DNA of 64,000 nucleotides from Foetidibacter luteolus (GTDB lineage Bacteria > Bacteroidota > Bacteroidia > Chitinophagales > Chitinophagaceae), in contig NZ_VVIP01000022.1 in the NCBI RefSeq assembly GCF_009650435.1, positions 1 through 64,000 on the forward strand, read 5' to 3'. The notes beneath the pieces were generated by a model. It was not told the origin of the DNA. It did not search any database and saw only the letters and a list, made by a program, of their open reading frames with translations. Below, piece after piece: positions 26,457 through 34,628 of the stretch (position 1 is the first letter of the stretch; the number at the start of each line of letters is the position of its first letter). The position numbers were made by a program, and so were the translations under genes.

Positions 26457-28580
26457 ATGGCCATACAAAAATTTAAACCTTACACTTTGCTTACCTTGAA
26501 AATCTTACGCCGGCTTTCACTGTTTTTGTGTACATGCACCTGCATCGGCACTTTTGCTCAGGCGCCCGTTAACCTGGATTCTTTTAATAAGAAAAGTCCT
26601 GTTACCGTAACAGTAAACAACAGTTCCCTGCAGGTGGTGTGGCCTGCCGATAATGATAAAAAAGCAGGCATAACCTTAAGCCGAACTGCCGGGCAACCAC
26701 TCATCAGCGCCCTGCAGTATGGGGATGCCGGTGGCTTAAAAAACATTTCACAAAACCTGCAGCCCGTATTTGTGCTTACTACCGGCAAGCGTGACCTGGT
26801 ATCTCAAAACGGCTGGAATATTTTTTTTGACAAAACGGCCTACCTGCCCAGCAAGTCTTTTGAGGTAAAGACGGTAACAGAAAACATCCGCCTCATATCA
26901 TCCGGCACGGCCACGAAAATTGTTATTGGCAGTGCCACTGCAGGCAATTTTAGCGGCAATTTGGAAATAACCCTTTACGAAGGCTCTCCGCTGTTAAACA
27001 TAGCCGCGGTGATGAAAACAGGGGTAGACTCAACAGCCATTATTTATGATGCCGGCCTGGTTAACTCAGGCGCCGGATGGAACAAACTTTTTTATGCTGA
27101 CACAGACAACTACATACAGGAAAAAGCTGTTAGCCCTGCTGATGAAGCCGCTAACCTTGCCGTTAAATACCGCACCATTGTAGCGGAATCGTCAACAGGC
27201 AGTGTAGCTGTATTTCCTGCGCCGCACCAGTTCTTTCCTCCGCTTGATAACTGCTATAACCTTGCCCATACCTGGTATGGCAATAACTATCGCAATACTA
27301 TAAACGGCTATGGCATAGGCATACGGCAAGACCTGCTGGGCGACCGCCGCTGGGTGCCCTGGTTTAATGCGCCCCCCGGTACAGAGCAAAGGCTTAACTT
27401 TTTTTGCCTGCTGAGCGATACAAAAGATGGAAAAATTATGGAAGATGTAAAAGCTTTTACCCATGCGGATACTTATGCACCGCTGAAAGGCTATTATACC
27501 TTCTGCAGCCATTTTCATGTGGAGCATACGGATGATGTATTAACCCATAAGCCCCTGCCGGAAACGCCCGGTTTTGTAAAAGCCTTTAGAAACACCGGCG
27601 TTAACATAGTACACCTGGCGGAATTTCACGGCCCCGGCGACCCCCGCGGCCCGGATGTGAAAAGGCTGGAACAACTGAATACATTGTTTAAGGAATGCAG
27701 GAGATTATCAGGCGGTAACTTTTTAATGCTGCCCGGCGAAGAACCCAATAATTTTTTTGGCGGCCACTGGGTAAATATTTTTCCCAAACCGGTTTACTGG
27801 GTAATGTCTAAAAATAACACGCAACAGTATGTGTATAATGATTCCCTGTATGGAAAAGTTTACCATATTGGCAATAAAGAAGAAATGCTGCAACTGCTGA
27901 AGGATGAAAAAGGTCTTGCCTGGACGGCACATGCCCGTACCAAAGGTTCAACTGGTTTTCCTGACGCGTATAAGAATGAAGCTTTCTACCTGTCTGACAG
28001 GTTTAACGGCGCTGCCTGGAAAGCCATGCCGGCAGACTTATCTCAACCGCGGCTGGGCAAAAGAATTCTTGACCTGCAGGATGACATGAATAACTGGGGC
28101 CAACCGAAACGAATACTGGCTGAAGCCGACCTTTTTAAAATTGAGCCCAACTACGAGTTATACGCCCACCTGAATGTAAACTACCTGCAACTGGATAAAA
28201 TGCCGTCGTTTGAAGAAGGCTGGCAGCCCGTAGTGGATGCCCTGGAAAAAGGAAAATTCTTTTGCTCTACCGGGGAAGTGTTGCTGCCTGTTTTTAACGT
28301 TAACGGCAAAGGCGCAGGGGATACAGCCCAGTTGCGTAAAGATGGCAAAGATGAGTTGGTGGCGGAAATAAGCTGGACGTTTCCATTGCATTTTGCGGAA
28401 ATAATCAGCGGCGATGGCAAAGAAACATACAAGGAAAAAATATGGCTGAACGATACCAGGCCTTTTGGCAAAAAGCTCTTCCGCCTGCCGGTACAGTTAG
28501 CCGGCCGCAAATGGGTAAGGCTGGAGGTTTGGGATGCCGCTGTAAACGGCGCATTTACACAAACCATCTGGCTTAAATAA
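26457..28580 (+). CDS. Secreted protein with PHP-like metal-binding motifs
   Basis: A 707-residue protein. I placed the start at ATG 26457 (MAIQKFKPY), which gives a signal peptide ending CIGTFAQA; the upstream in-frame extension consists of repeat sequence. The N-terminal 330 residues are beta-rich and unassigned. Around residue 350 comes HFHVEHTDD, then HLAEFHGPGDPRGPD, LPGEE (about 424), GGHWVNIF (about 435) and AHARTKGS (about 490), with a final CSTGEVLLPVF near 603. This order of His and Glu motifs resembles secreted PHP-domain hydrolases. The substrate is unknown. An alkaline-phosphatase-superfamily gene follows on the same strand. Confidence 0.7.
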   Translation: MAIQKFKPYTLLTLKILRRLSLFLCTCTCIGTFAQAPVNLDSFNKKSPVTVTVNNSSLQVVWPADNDKKAGITLSRTAGQPLISALQYGDAGGLKNISQNLQPVFVLTTGKRDLVSQNGWNIFFDKTAYLPSKSFEVKTVTENIRLISSGTATKIVIGSATAGNFSGNLEITLYEGSPLLNIAAVMKTGVDSTAIIYDAGLVNSGAGWNKLFYADTDNYIQEKAVSPADEAANLAVKYRTIVAESSTGSVAVFPAPHQFFPPLDNCYNLAHTWYGNNYRNTINGYGIGIRQDLLGDRRWVPWFNAPPGTEQRLNFFCLLSDTKDGKIMEDVKAFTHADTYAPLKGYYTFCSHFHVEHTDDVLTHKPLPETPGFVKAFRNTGVNIVHLAEFHGPGDPRGPDVKRLEQLNTLFKECRRLSGGNFLMLPGEEPNNFFGGHWVNIFPKPVYWVMSKNNTQQYVYNDSLYGKVYHIGNKEEMLQLLKDEKGLAWTAHARTKGSTGFPDAYKNEAFYLSDRFNGAAWKAMPADLSQPRLGKRILDLQDDMNNWGQPKRILAEADLFKIEPNYELYAHLNVNYLQLDKMPSFEEGWQPVVDALEKGKFFCSTGEVLLPVFNVNGKGAGDTAQLRKDGKDELVAEISWTFPLHFAEIISGDGKETYKEKIWLNDTRPFGKKLFRLPVQLAGRKWVRLEVWDAAVNGAFTQTIWLK

Positions 28581-28623
28581 CGTGCTGCCCTGCTCAACCG
28601 CACAATGGCTTAATACTTGTATT

Positions 28624-28704
28624 GGTTAGCAGGTAACGCTAACTTAATCCCCGGATAATATTAACGTTACAATTGTTTGGTTCCTTCGCAAAACCAATTG
28701 TAAT
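28624..28704 (+). promoter_or_regulatory. Series of overlapping inverted repeats before the next gene
   Basis: Three inverted repeats overlap: GTTAGC/GCTAAC (28624-28642), GTAACGCTAA/TTAACGTTAC with one mismatch (28632-28670), and TTACAATTG/CAATTGTAA (28667-28703), the last reaching the first base of the ATG. The overlapping arms cannot all pair at once. A regulatory role is only a possibility. Confidence 0.3.
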
Positions 28705-29842
28705 GAAAGTAATCAGCACCATGTTGCTTATGGCTTGTGTATGCCTGTATGCAAATGCCCAGCAACAGAAAAAAGCACCCAACATTTTCATCATCACTAC
28801 CGATGGCCTGCGCTGGCAGGAGGTTTTTGAAGGCGCCAACGCCAACCTGGTCAACAATAAAATGTATGTTGAAGATACCAGCCTGCTACAGCAATTGTAC
28901 AATGATAGCTCCACCGAAAAACGAAGGGAAAAGCTGATGCCTTTTTTTTGGAATGTAATAGCCAAACAAGGCGTTTTATACGGCAACCGTCATTACAACA
29001 ATAAGGTAGATGTGCGCAATATCTACAAGTTTTCTTACCCCGGGTATAATGAGATTTTTACGGGCTATGCAGACCGCAGGTTTACCCCCAACAGCCCTGT
29101 ACTTAACCGTAACAGAAACGTGCTGGAACACCTTAACAGCAGCAGCGATTACAAGGGAAGCGTGGTGGCGTTCAGTTCCTGGAATATTTTTCCTTACATA
29201 CTTAATGAGCCGAGAAGCAACTTTTCCGTTAACAGCGGCTACGAAATATTACCAGAAGAAGACAGCGCCAACATTACGCTTAACAACGTACAGGATTATG
29301 TAAAGCATAAAACGCATACCCGGTACGATTTGCTTACCTGCTTTGCTGCCAAAGAATATATTGCGGCCCATCACCCTAAAGTGGTGGCAATAGGCCTGGG
29401 AGAAACAGATAAGTTTGCCCATGAAGGCCGGTACGACAAGTACCTGATGCATATAAATAATGTAGATAAGATGATTGCCGAACTGTGGTATTATGTACAA
29501 ACAGATCCTTTCTATAAAAACAACACCACGTTTATCATTACTACAGACCATGGCCGTGGCCGCAGGACCAACTCATGGTACAAGCACCATCTTTTTGTTA
29601 AAGGCTCCGGCGAAGTATGGATGGCCATGCTGGGGCCCGGCATAAGCCCCGCTGGCGAAATGAAGGATGATAAAAAGATATACCTTAACCAGGTAGCCGC
29701 TACAGTATCCTTTCTTACCGGACAGTCTTTTGAAAAAGAAGCAGGCCATAGCATAGGCGGAGCGTTGCCGGTGCAAGCCGCACCTGCCCTTAACCTTCCC
29801 GTAGCACAACCTGCAATTGCAGGTAAAGCCGCCCTTAAATAA
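28703..29842 (+). CDS. Alkaline phosphatase superfamily hydrolase (phosphodiesterase/sulfatase-like)
   Basis: A 379-residue secreted enzyme starting at MKVISTMLLMACVCLYANAQ (signal peptide). Superfamily metal ligands are in order: Asp in FIITTDGLRWQEVF (about residue 32), a probable Ser/Thr nucleophile region at KFSYPGYNEIFTGY (about 109), GLGETDKFAHEGRYDKYL (about 233) and ITTDHGRGRR (about 280), with a later His at KEAGHSIGG. This is the pattern of type I phosphodiesterases and related phosphonate or sulfate ester hydrolases. The substrate is unknown. It may share a transcript with the PHP-like gene 122 bases upstream. Confidence 0.85.
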   Translation: MKVISTMLLMACVCLYANAQQQKKAPNIFIITTDGLRWQEVFEGANANLVNNKMYVEDTSLLQQLYNDSSTEKRREKLMPFFWNVIAKQGVLYGNRHYNNKVDVRNIYKFSYPGYNEIFTGYADRRFTPNSPVLNRNRNVLEHLNSSSDYKGSVVAFSSWNIFPYILNEPRSNFSVNSGYEILPEEDSANITLNNVQDYVKHKTHTRYDLLTCFAAKEYIAAHHPKVVAIGLGETDKFAHEGRYDKYLMHINNVDKMIAELWYYVQTDPFYKNNTTFIITTDHGRGRRTNSWYKHHLFVKGSGEVWMAMLGPGISPAGEMKDDKKIYLNQVAATVSFLTGQSFEKEAGHSIGGALPVQAAPALNLPVAQPAIAGKAALK

Positions 29843-29865
29843 TAAGTTTTACAGCTACCAATAAA

Positions 29866-29897
29866 AAAGCAACAGGCCATACATGGCTTGTTGCTTT
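29866..29897 (-). terminator. Two-way terminator between convergent genes
   Basis: The stem AAAGCAACA/TGTTGCTTT continues as GCCA/TGGC. On the minus strand it is followed by six T residues. It serves the H1-like gene ending at 29974 and probably the phosphatase gene ending at 29842. Confidence 0.7.
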
Positions 29898-29973
29898 ACC
29901 AACAAGGTTCTAACAAAACAACCGGCAGACATAGTTACAGCCTTGTTCTTAATCGTTACCCAGAAGGTGTTAC

Positions 29974-30258
29974 TTATTGCTTTGCTTTTTTCTCTGCCGC
30001 TTTCTTAGGCGCTGCAACTTTTTTGGCTGATTTCTTGGCTGCCTTTGGCGCCTTAACCACCTTAGCGGCTTCGCCATTGGCAGAAACCGATATGGCTTCG
30101 CTTAAAATTTTGCTGGCCTTTTTAATTGACTTTTCAAATTTCTTTTCGTTGTCTTTGTTTTTATAGTCTGCAAAAGCGCTGGATAATTTTTCCGCTATTG
30201 CGGTACGGCCTTCTTTAGAATGGCTTTTGTTTTTCTTCCTGGATTGATTCTCTGGCAT
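29974..30258 (-). CDS. Small lysine/alanine-rich histone H1-like protein
   Basis: A 94-residue basic protein. The N-terminal half (SRKKNKSHSKEGRTAIAEKL, then SSAFADYKNKDNEKKFEK) is a charged helix, and the C-terminal 35 residues are a run of Ala/Lys/Pro (KAAKKSAKKVAAPKKAAEKK), as in bacterial H1-like proteins. It probably binds DNA or RNA nonspecifically in the nucleoid. It has no enzymatic motif. Confidence 0.75.
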   Translation of the reverse strand: MPENQSRKKNKSHSKEGRTAIAEKLSSAFADYKNKDNEKKFEKSIKKASKILSEAISVSANGEAAKVVKAPKAAKKSAKKVAAPKKAAEKKAKQ

Positions 30259-30352
30259 AGGTTCCTTGTTTTTAAAAAGATAACCTAAAGTTAATATAGC
30301 CTTAGCGCTCCGTATGTTAAGTTTTTAACTGAGCGGTATAGCAGCGCAGTCC

Positions 30353-31312
30353 TTAATCCCGCTCCACGGCGGGGCCTTCTTCATAAGGGTCATTTTCATG
30401 AGATGCGTCTTTGGCTTCCGGCAAAAATTCACCCAGGGCATCCTCAGAGTGCAGGTCGCCTGGCCGCCAGCTACCGCCACCCCTGCTGCCACCACCCTGT
30501 GCAAACTGCGGCTTAAAAGAAACCGCCTGCACGCCGCCGATAACTTTCTGCCAGTCAAAGCCAGGCCCTATATCCCATTTACCGTCTGTGCGATAGTTAA
30601 CATGTGTTACAATGCCTTTAAATAGCAGCACATCTTCTGTGGCGGCAAAGCGTTTGGCTTCCGGCATAAACTGGCGCGGAATAGCATACTGCGCCGTTAA
30701 GTACCGCAGCAATATTATCAGCGCTTCATACTGTTGTGGTGTATAAGCGGCATAATACTTTTGCTGGCGAAAAGGCTGGTCAGTCTTAATATAAGCGTCG
30801 GTTTCCTCCACTGAGCAATACACATCTGCCGGGCCTGTTTTGCCATTGCTGTCCTTCTGGCGGGAGTAATAGGTTTCCAGGTTGCCGTCACGCTCCGTTA
30901 AAAAGCCGTAGTTAGACAGTTCAATGCCTATGCTAACCTTATCCTGCTGGTTGCCTGTACCCATGTTGCCAATACCCTTGCCTATATGCCCGCTCCAATG
31001 TTTGGAGGAGAACAACTGGTAAATGGTTCCATTACGGCCAATTACAAACGGTACAGATACATGGTAATCATTGCGGGTAAGCGCCGCCATATCAGAGCGT
31101 ATGTTACCTGCGGTAAAATGCACCACAATCCTTTCTTTCGGGTGGGCAACATCATAGTAATATTTGCTGCGGTTTTTTGGAGTAGCCAACATCGCTTCCA
31201 GGGTAAGGTTTTCGCCCTTTACAGGTATCGCAATTTTTTTAAAGCTGTATTCCCCATTGTTACCGGTGTTCAGAAAACTGTCTTCTAACGAGGCAAGTGC
31301 TGAGTAGCGCAT
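30353..31312 (-). CDS. N-acetylmuramoyl-L-alanine amidase (Amidase_2 type)
   Basis: A 319-residue protein. After about 65 residues comes the amidase fold: RIVVHFTAGNIRSDM (first zinc-binding His), YHVSVPFVIGRNGTIYQLF, HWSGHIGKGIGNMG and SIGIELSNYGFL (conserved Glu). A later HVNYRTDGKWDIGPGFDW carries the remaining ligand region. The C-terminal tail is acidic and Gly-rich (GGGSRGGGSWRPGDLHS). No signal peptide is seen, so this looks cytoplasmic or exported by another route, which is unusual for a wall amidase. It lies downstream of the CHAT gene on the same strand across a 333-base gap. Confidence 0.85.
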   Translation of the reverse strand: MRYSALASLEDSFLNTGNNGEYSFKKIAIPVKGENLTLEAMLATPKNRSKYYYDVAHPKERIVVHFTAGNIRSDMAALTRNDYHVSVPFVIGRNGTIYQLFSSKHWSGHIGKGIGNMGTGNQQDKVSIGIELSNYGFLTERDGNLETYYSRQKDSNGKTGPADVYCSVEETDAYIKTDQPFRQQKYYAAYTPQQYEALIILLRYLTAQYAIPRQFMPEAKRFAATEDVLLFKGIVTHVNYRTDGKWDIGPGFDWQKVIGGVQAVSFKPQFAQGGGSRGGGSWRPGDLHSEDALGEFLPEAKDASHENDPYEEGPAVERD

Positions 31313-31379
31313 GGTGATGCTAATTTAAGGTTGAGGGTAAAATACAATAGTTTACAGCACCATCATAGCAGTTGTAAAA

Positions 31380-31495
31380 ATTTTCAGGGCGCCTGCCGAA
31401 GGCACCGGGCTTTCCGCTATTACTCCGGCACAAAAGCCATGCTGCAGAACCCTCACCGGGGTAACCGCTTCAATCCCTGGCGCAAGGTGTAACAG
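31380..31495 (+). repeat. RepB element, copy 2
   Basis: Contains GGGCTTTCCGCTATTACTCC, then GGCACAAAAGCC, CCTCACCGGGGTAACCGC and TTCAATCCCTGG. It lies in the gap between the CHAT and amidase genes. Confidence 0.85.
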
Positions 31496-31523
31496 GCTGC
31501 TTCTTTTGCAAACAGTTTTTTTA

Positions 31524-31623
31524 AAGTACGATTTACGAAGTACCTTTTTTATGTTAGATGTGGGATGTACGATGTACGATGTAAAATGACATCCCACATC
31601 GTACACCTAACATCTTACATATT
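31524..31623. repeat. Mirrored heptad tract
   Basis: Units AAGTACG, ATTTACG, AAGTACC are followed from 31554 by TTAGATG, TGGGATG, TACGATG, TACGATG, TAAAATG and then, in the same phase, the inverted units ACATCCC, ACATCGT, ACACCTA, ACATCTT, ACATATT. The two halves can pair through GATGTGGGATGT-type arms. Confidence 0.75.
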
Positions 31624-31645
31624 TAAGCACTTCTTACTTACCTTA

Positions 31646-33589
31646 TTACACCACCACTTCCAGCCCGTTGCGCAGGGTTGTTGCAGTTTGCTGTAACTGG
31701 TTGCTGGCCGCGGTTGAAATATGGACCCACCATTTTATATAGCGTTCCAGTTGCCGCGCAGTGGATTCCTGCGGGAACAACTGATCCTTTAGTTCATTCA
31801 ACTTTGCTATGTAACTTTTTGCTTTAAGCAGTGCGGTTTCTGTGTGCTGCGACTGCTGTTCTGCGGCGTATGTAAACGGCCGTAACAAATACAGTTCGGC
31901 CAGTGTGCCATAAGCCCAGGCAAGCGTTTCATTGTTGGCAGCTTTCTTTTCATCCTGCATGGCCATAATGCGGCAAAGTGTCCACATATCCCGTTCCTCT
32001 TCTCCAGTCAGCGTGCCGGTAAGTACCAGTTGCAATGAAAGATATTGCGTACCCGTCCAATGGCTGTATAAGAACTCGTTATAGGCACGGTAGTACCAGT
32101 CTTTACCCAAAGCCAGCGCCTCCAGGGAAGCTGCGGGCACACCAGCCTCGCCAGCCAGCCCGGCCATGCGAAAAAGATGCTCTGCTTTTCTTTTATAAGC
32201 GCTGCCTATTAAACCATAATGCTCGGCAAAACGTTCCTTGCTTTTTTGTCCTTTAGCAGTTTGTACCAATGCGGTAAGATCTGCTATTGATTTTTCCATC
32301 CGCTGGCTTACTTTCTCCAGTTCCTCATCAGCATTGTCTTTAATGGCGTCCAGGTGTTTTAGCACATGATCTGTAAGGGCGTTGCTGGTTTTCATAAACT
32401 CCAGTTTAATCCTCAGCTCTACGTCTTTCATTTGTTCATCCACGTCTTCAGGAAAACGTGCATAAGCTACCAGGCTGGCCCAGTCATGCACATTGCCTGC
32501 ATCCAGCTTTTCACGGGTAAAGTAAAGTGCCTTGCGTGGGTCTGACGACTCCAGCAAACAGGTGTACAAAGCTGTAACCAGGTTTACAGAACCTTGCTGT
32601 GTTAGCGGAAATTGCGATGCAAAAACGCAGGGCACCCCCACCTGGTGCAGGTGATGGGCCAGGCTACCTGCCGGGTTTACAGGACTACCCATTGCGCCAC
32701 TGTCGCAGGCCACCAGCGATACAATTTGGGGGCAGTAAACACGGCCTTGTTCATCCGTTATCATCAGCGCCGCTTCCAGCTCCGGCCCGGTGGCCTTGTA
32801 AGGCACCCGTTTGCCGGCTTCGCCGCAAAGCAGCAGCAGGAATTGTTCGCCCTGCGGGTCATCATTCTTTGTGCCATGCGCCAGCAGGTGAATGTGCGTA
32901 TAAGGTTTGCCTTCTTTTACGGCCTTTGTTACGGCATCTTTTATCTTATTAAGGCTGGCATCCCTTAGCTCTGTTACCAGGGCGCCCAGGTTAGGCTGCA
33001 CCGGAAAGGCGGGCTCTGTTACAGGCAGGGCCCAGGGCCGCAGCACTTCAACAAAAGCGGCCAAATGTTCCTCATGCGGCACGGTGGCCCGGGGCTCGGC
33101 CCAGGCAAACAATATGCGGGGTTTTACCGGCCATTTATAATGCGCAAAAGCAATTCGCCGCACTTCGCGGGTTAGCGTGGTTTTGTATTGAGGGTTAAGA
33201 AAAAAAGGCAGCGGTTTATCCGTCTGCTGTATTTGTTGCGGCGTAAGCGCTATTTCAAAAGGTATCTGCGCCATTTCTTTTGGTGTGGTTACCAGGCGCA
33301 GGTGCAACCATTCGCCAGGCTGCGGGGCCGGCATGCCGGTGGGGTAAATTTGGTCTATTACACCATCTACCAACTGTTGAAAAAAGCTGATGCCTTCCTG
33401 CCTTTTGGCTTCGTCGTTATTGTTGTAGCGCAGCAGTGTAATCCGTTCATTAAACTCATCCTGCCGGCAGGCTATAACCAGGTCTTTGGCAGGCTGGGCG
33501 CCGCAAAGTGCGATGTAGTTGATATCCGTATCCAGCAGTTCGTTTACTGCCTGCCCGGTACGCAATATTTCAATAACGATGGTGTTCAT
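31646..33589 (-). CDS. CHAT domain caspase-like protease
   Basis: A 647-residue protein. The CHAT (caspase HetF associated with TPRs) domain fills roughly residues 80-390. Its catalytic dyad is H238 in THIHLLAHGTKND and C295 in IVSLVACDSGAMGS, followed by the family segment PCVFASQFPLTQQGSVNL. The C-terminal 260 residues are helical and TPR-like (AGVPAASLEALALGKDWYY and similar). No signal peptide or membrane helix is present, so it is cytosolic. Its start codon overlaps the stop of the upstream NTR-like gene (ATGA), which suggests coupled translation. CHAT proteases can cleave effector proteins in antiviral and cell-death systems; the substrate here is unknown. Confidence 0.88.
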   Translation of the reverse strand: MNTIVIEILRTGQAVNELLDTDINYIALCGAQPAKDLVIACRQDEFNERITLLRYNNNDEAKRQEGISFFQQLVDGVIDQIYPTGMPAPQPGEWLHLRLVTTPKEMAQIPFEIALTPQQIQQTDKPLPFFLNPQYKTTLTREVRRIAFAHYKWPVKPRILFAWAEPRATVPHEEHLAAFVEVLRPWALPVTEPAFPVQPNLGALVTELRDASLNKIKDAVTKAVKEGKPYTHIHLLAHGTKNDDPQGEQFLLLLCGEAGKRVPYKATGPELEAALMITDEQGRVYCPQIVSLVACDSGAMGSPVNPAGSLAHHLHQVGVPCVFASQFPLTQQGSVNLVTALYTCLLESSDPRKALYFTREKLDAGNVHDWASLVAYARFPEDVDEQMKDVELRIKLEFMKTSNALTDHVLKHLDAIKDNADEELEKVSQRMEKSIADLTALVQTAKGQKSKERFAEHYGLIGSAYKRKAEHLFRMAGLAGEAGVPAASLEALALGKDWYYRAYNEFLYSHWTGTQYLSLQLVLTGTLTGEEERDMWTLCRIMAMQDEKKAANNETLAWAYGTLAELYLLRPFTYAAEQQSQHTETALLKAKSYIAKLNELKDQLFPQESTARQLERYIKWWVHISTAASNQLQQTATTLRNGLEVVV

Positions 33590-34155
33590 GACTTTAGTTT
33601 TTCAAGCTTTGCTAATTCCTGTTCATTTGAGCGCTCAGTCAACCTGCAACGGCTTGTAAAAAAAGCATCGTCTGAAGCATACCTTGTTATTTGCTTAACG
33701 AGTCGTTTTCGTTTTTTTATTTCCTGGATGGAATACTGTGTCAACCGATCGCCATAAATAATGAAGTCATAAAAAATGGACGGAAATTCAGGATGATACG
33801 TGTGAAAAGGATAACCACATGCAGTGCCTTGAGTACTCGTCAAAACGTAAATTGTGTCAGGAAGATGGGTGGATGATTTGAAATTTTTTTCAACTACAAC
33901 CTTAACCCTGAGCAATAACTCAAAATTTAAAGAGTATCTGCGTTTGCCATACCTGATGCCATGCCTGTCAGTGTTAAGCCCTGTCGCAAGAGTTACTGTA
34001 TCAGTACCAATAATTGTCCCTCTAACAACAAGTTCACTTCTTTTATATTCTTCTTCAGTGGTATGTATAGCACATCTGCATGCAAGCACGGTACCATATG
34101 TAAATAAAGACAGTATAATTAAACAGAAAACCCTGAAGAAATATAACATTGTCAT
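33586..34155 (-). CDS. Secreted NTR/TIMP-like cysteine protein
   Basis: A protein of about 189 residues starting at ATG 34155 (or 34149). The signal peptide (FFRVFCLIILSLFTYGTVLA) is followed immediately by CRC, so the mature protein would begin with a Cys-x-Cys, as in tissue inhibitor of metalloproteinase and netrin-like (NTR) domains. The next segment, EEEYKRSELVVRGTIIG, and the later VVVEKNFK, VLTSTQGTACGYPF and FYDFIIYGD fit the pattern of an NTR barrel with a partner cysteine. The longer upstream ORF extension lacks a signal sequence. It overlaps the CHAT start by 4 bases. The similarity is judged by eye only. Confidence 0.6.
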   Translation of the reverse strand: MTMLYFFRVFCLIILSLFTYGTVLACRCAIHTTEEEYKRSELVVRGTIIGTDTVTLATGLNTDRHGIRYGKRRYSLNFELLLRVKVVVEKNFKSSTHLPDTIYVLTSTQGTACGYPFHTYHPEFPSIFYDFIIYGDRLTQYSIQEIKKRKRLVKQITRYASDDAFFTSRCRLTERSNEQELAKLEKLKS

Positions 34156-34336
34156 TCGCGTTTTATCAAGAATTGAATATTTCCACCGTTTACGCCGGAT
34201 ATGCCAAAAATAAGCTCTCATTTTTGGTTGGTGATAGATCCCTATACAGCAAGAATATCCGGAATGAGTGATATGAACCGGAAGCATAGAAATTGTATTT
34301 ACCTAAAAAACTCCGATTGTTGGAATAAAGCACAAA

Positions 34337-34402
34337 GCGTTCCTCCGGAACGCGAAACAACACTCTAATACCTTCTACCCACAAAATGTTCCTCCGGAAT
34401 AT
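34337..34402. repeat. RepD element: paired TTCCTCCGGAA hairpins
   Basis: Hairpin one is GCGTTCC-TCC-GGAACGC (34337-34353) and hairpin two is ATGTTCC-TCC-GGAATAT with one G-T wobble (34386-34402). They are separated by a spacer containing TTCTACCCACAAA. From memory, a similar pair with TTCCTACGGAA is common in Bacteroidota genomes. Confidence 0.65.
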
Positions 34403-34489
34403 GAATTTATAATGCGTGGCCCTATTTAATACCAACGTATTGCTAACAATGTTGATGCTGCCCTTGTGCCGGCAAAAAACGCTCACCTA

Positions 34490-34582
34490 CCCTGGGGGAA
34501 AAGCTGCATAGCGAATCCAACAGTACAAGAGTGCGACGCAAGTAAAGCCTCATCCTTGTTCCTCCTGCCGGGCCCATAAAAA
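34490..34582 (-). repeat. RepA element, copy 9 (right-type end)
   Basis: On the minus strand: TTTTTATGGGCCCGGCAGG, GATGAGGC, core TTGCGTCGCACTC, TTGTACTGTTGGATTCGC. It directly abuts the next terminator. Confidence 0.8.
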
Positions 34583-34584
34583 TT

Positions 34585-34612
34585 GTACCAGGCCCTGCGG
34601 GGGGCCTGGTAC
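34585..34612 (-). terminator. Terminator of the 241-residue protein gene
   Basis: Perfect 11-bp stem GTACCAGGCCC/GGGCCTGGTAC. On the minus strand it runs into the ATTTTTATGG border of the RepA copy, which supplies the T tract. Confidence 0.75.
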
Positions 34613-34628
34613 TTACTATGATATTGTT

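Noticed and set aside
31646..33589. A full CHAT-gasdermin antiviral operon
   Set aside because: I could not recognise a gasdermin among the neighbours; the 241-residue protein lacks a visible gasdermin signature, so I report only the weaker association.
33586..34287. Start at 34287 for the NTR-like gene
   Set aside because: The first 44 residues are basic and not signal-like; starting at 34155 or 34149 places a clean signal peptide at the N-terminus.
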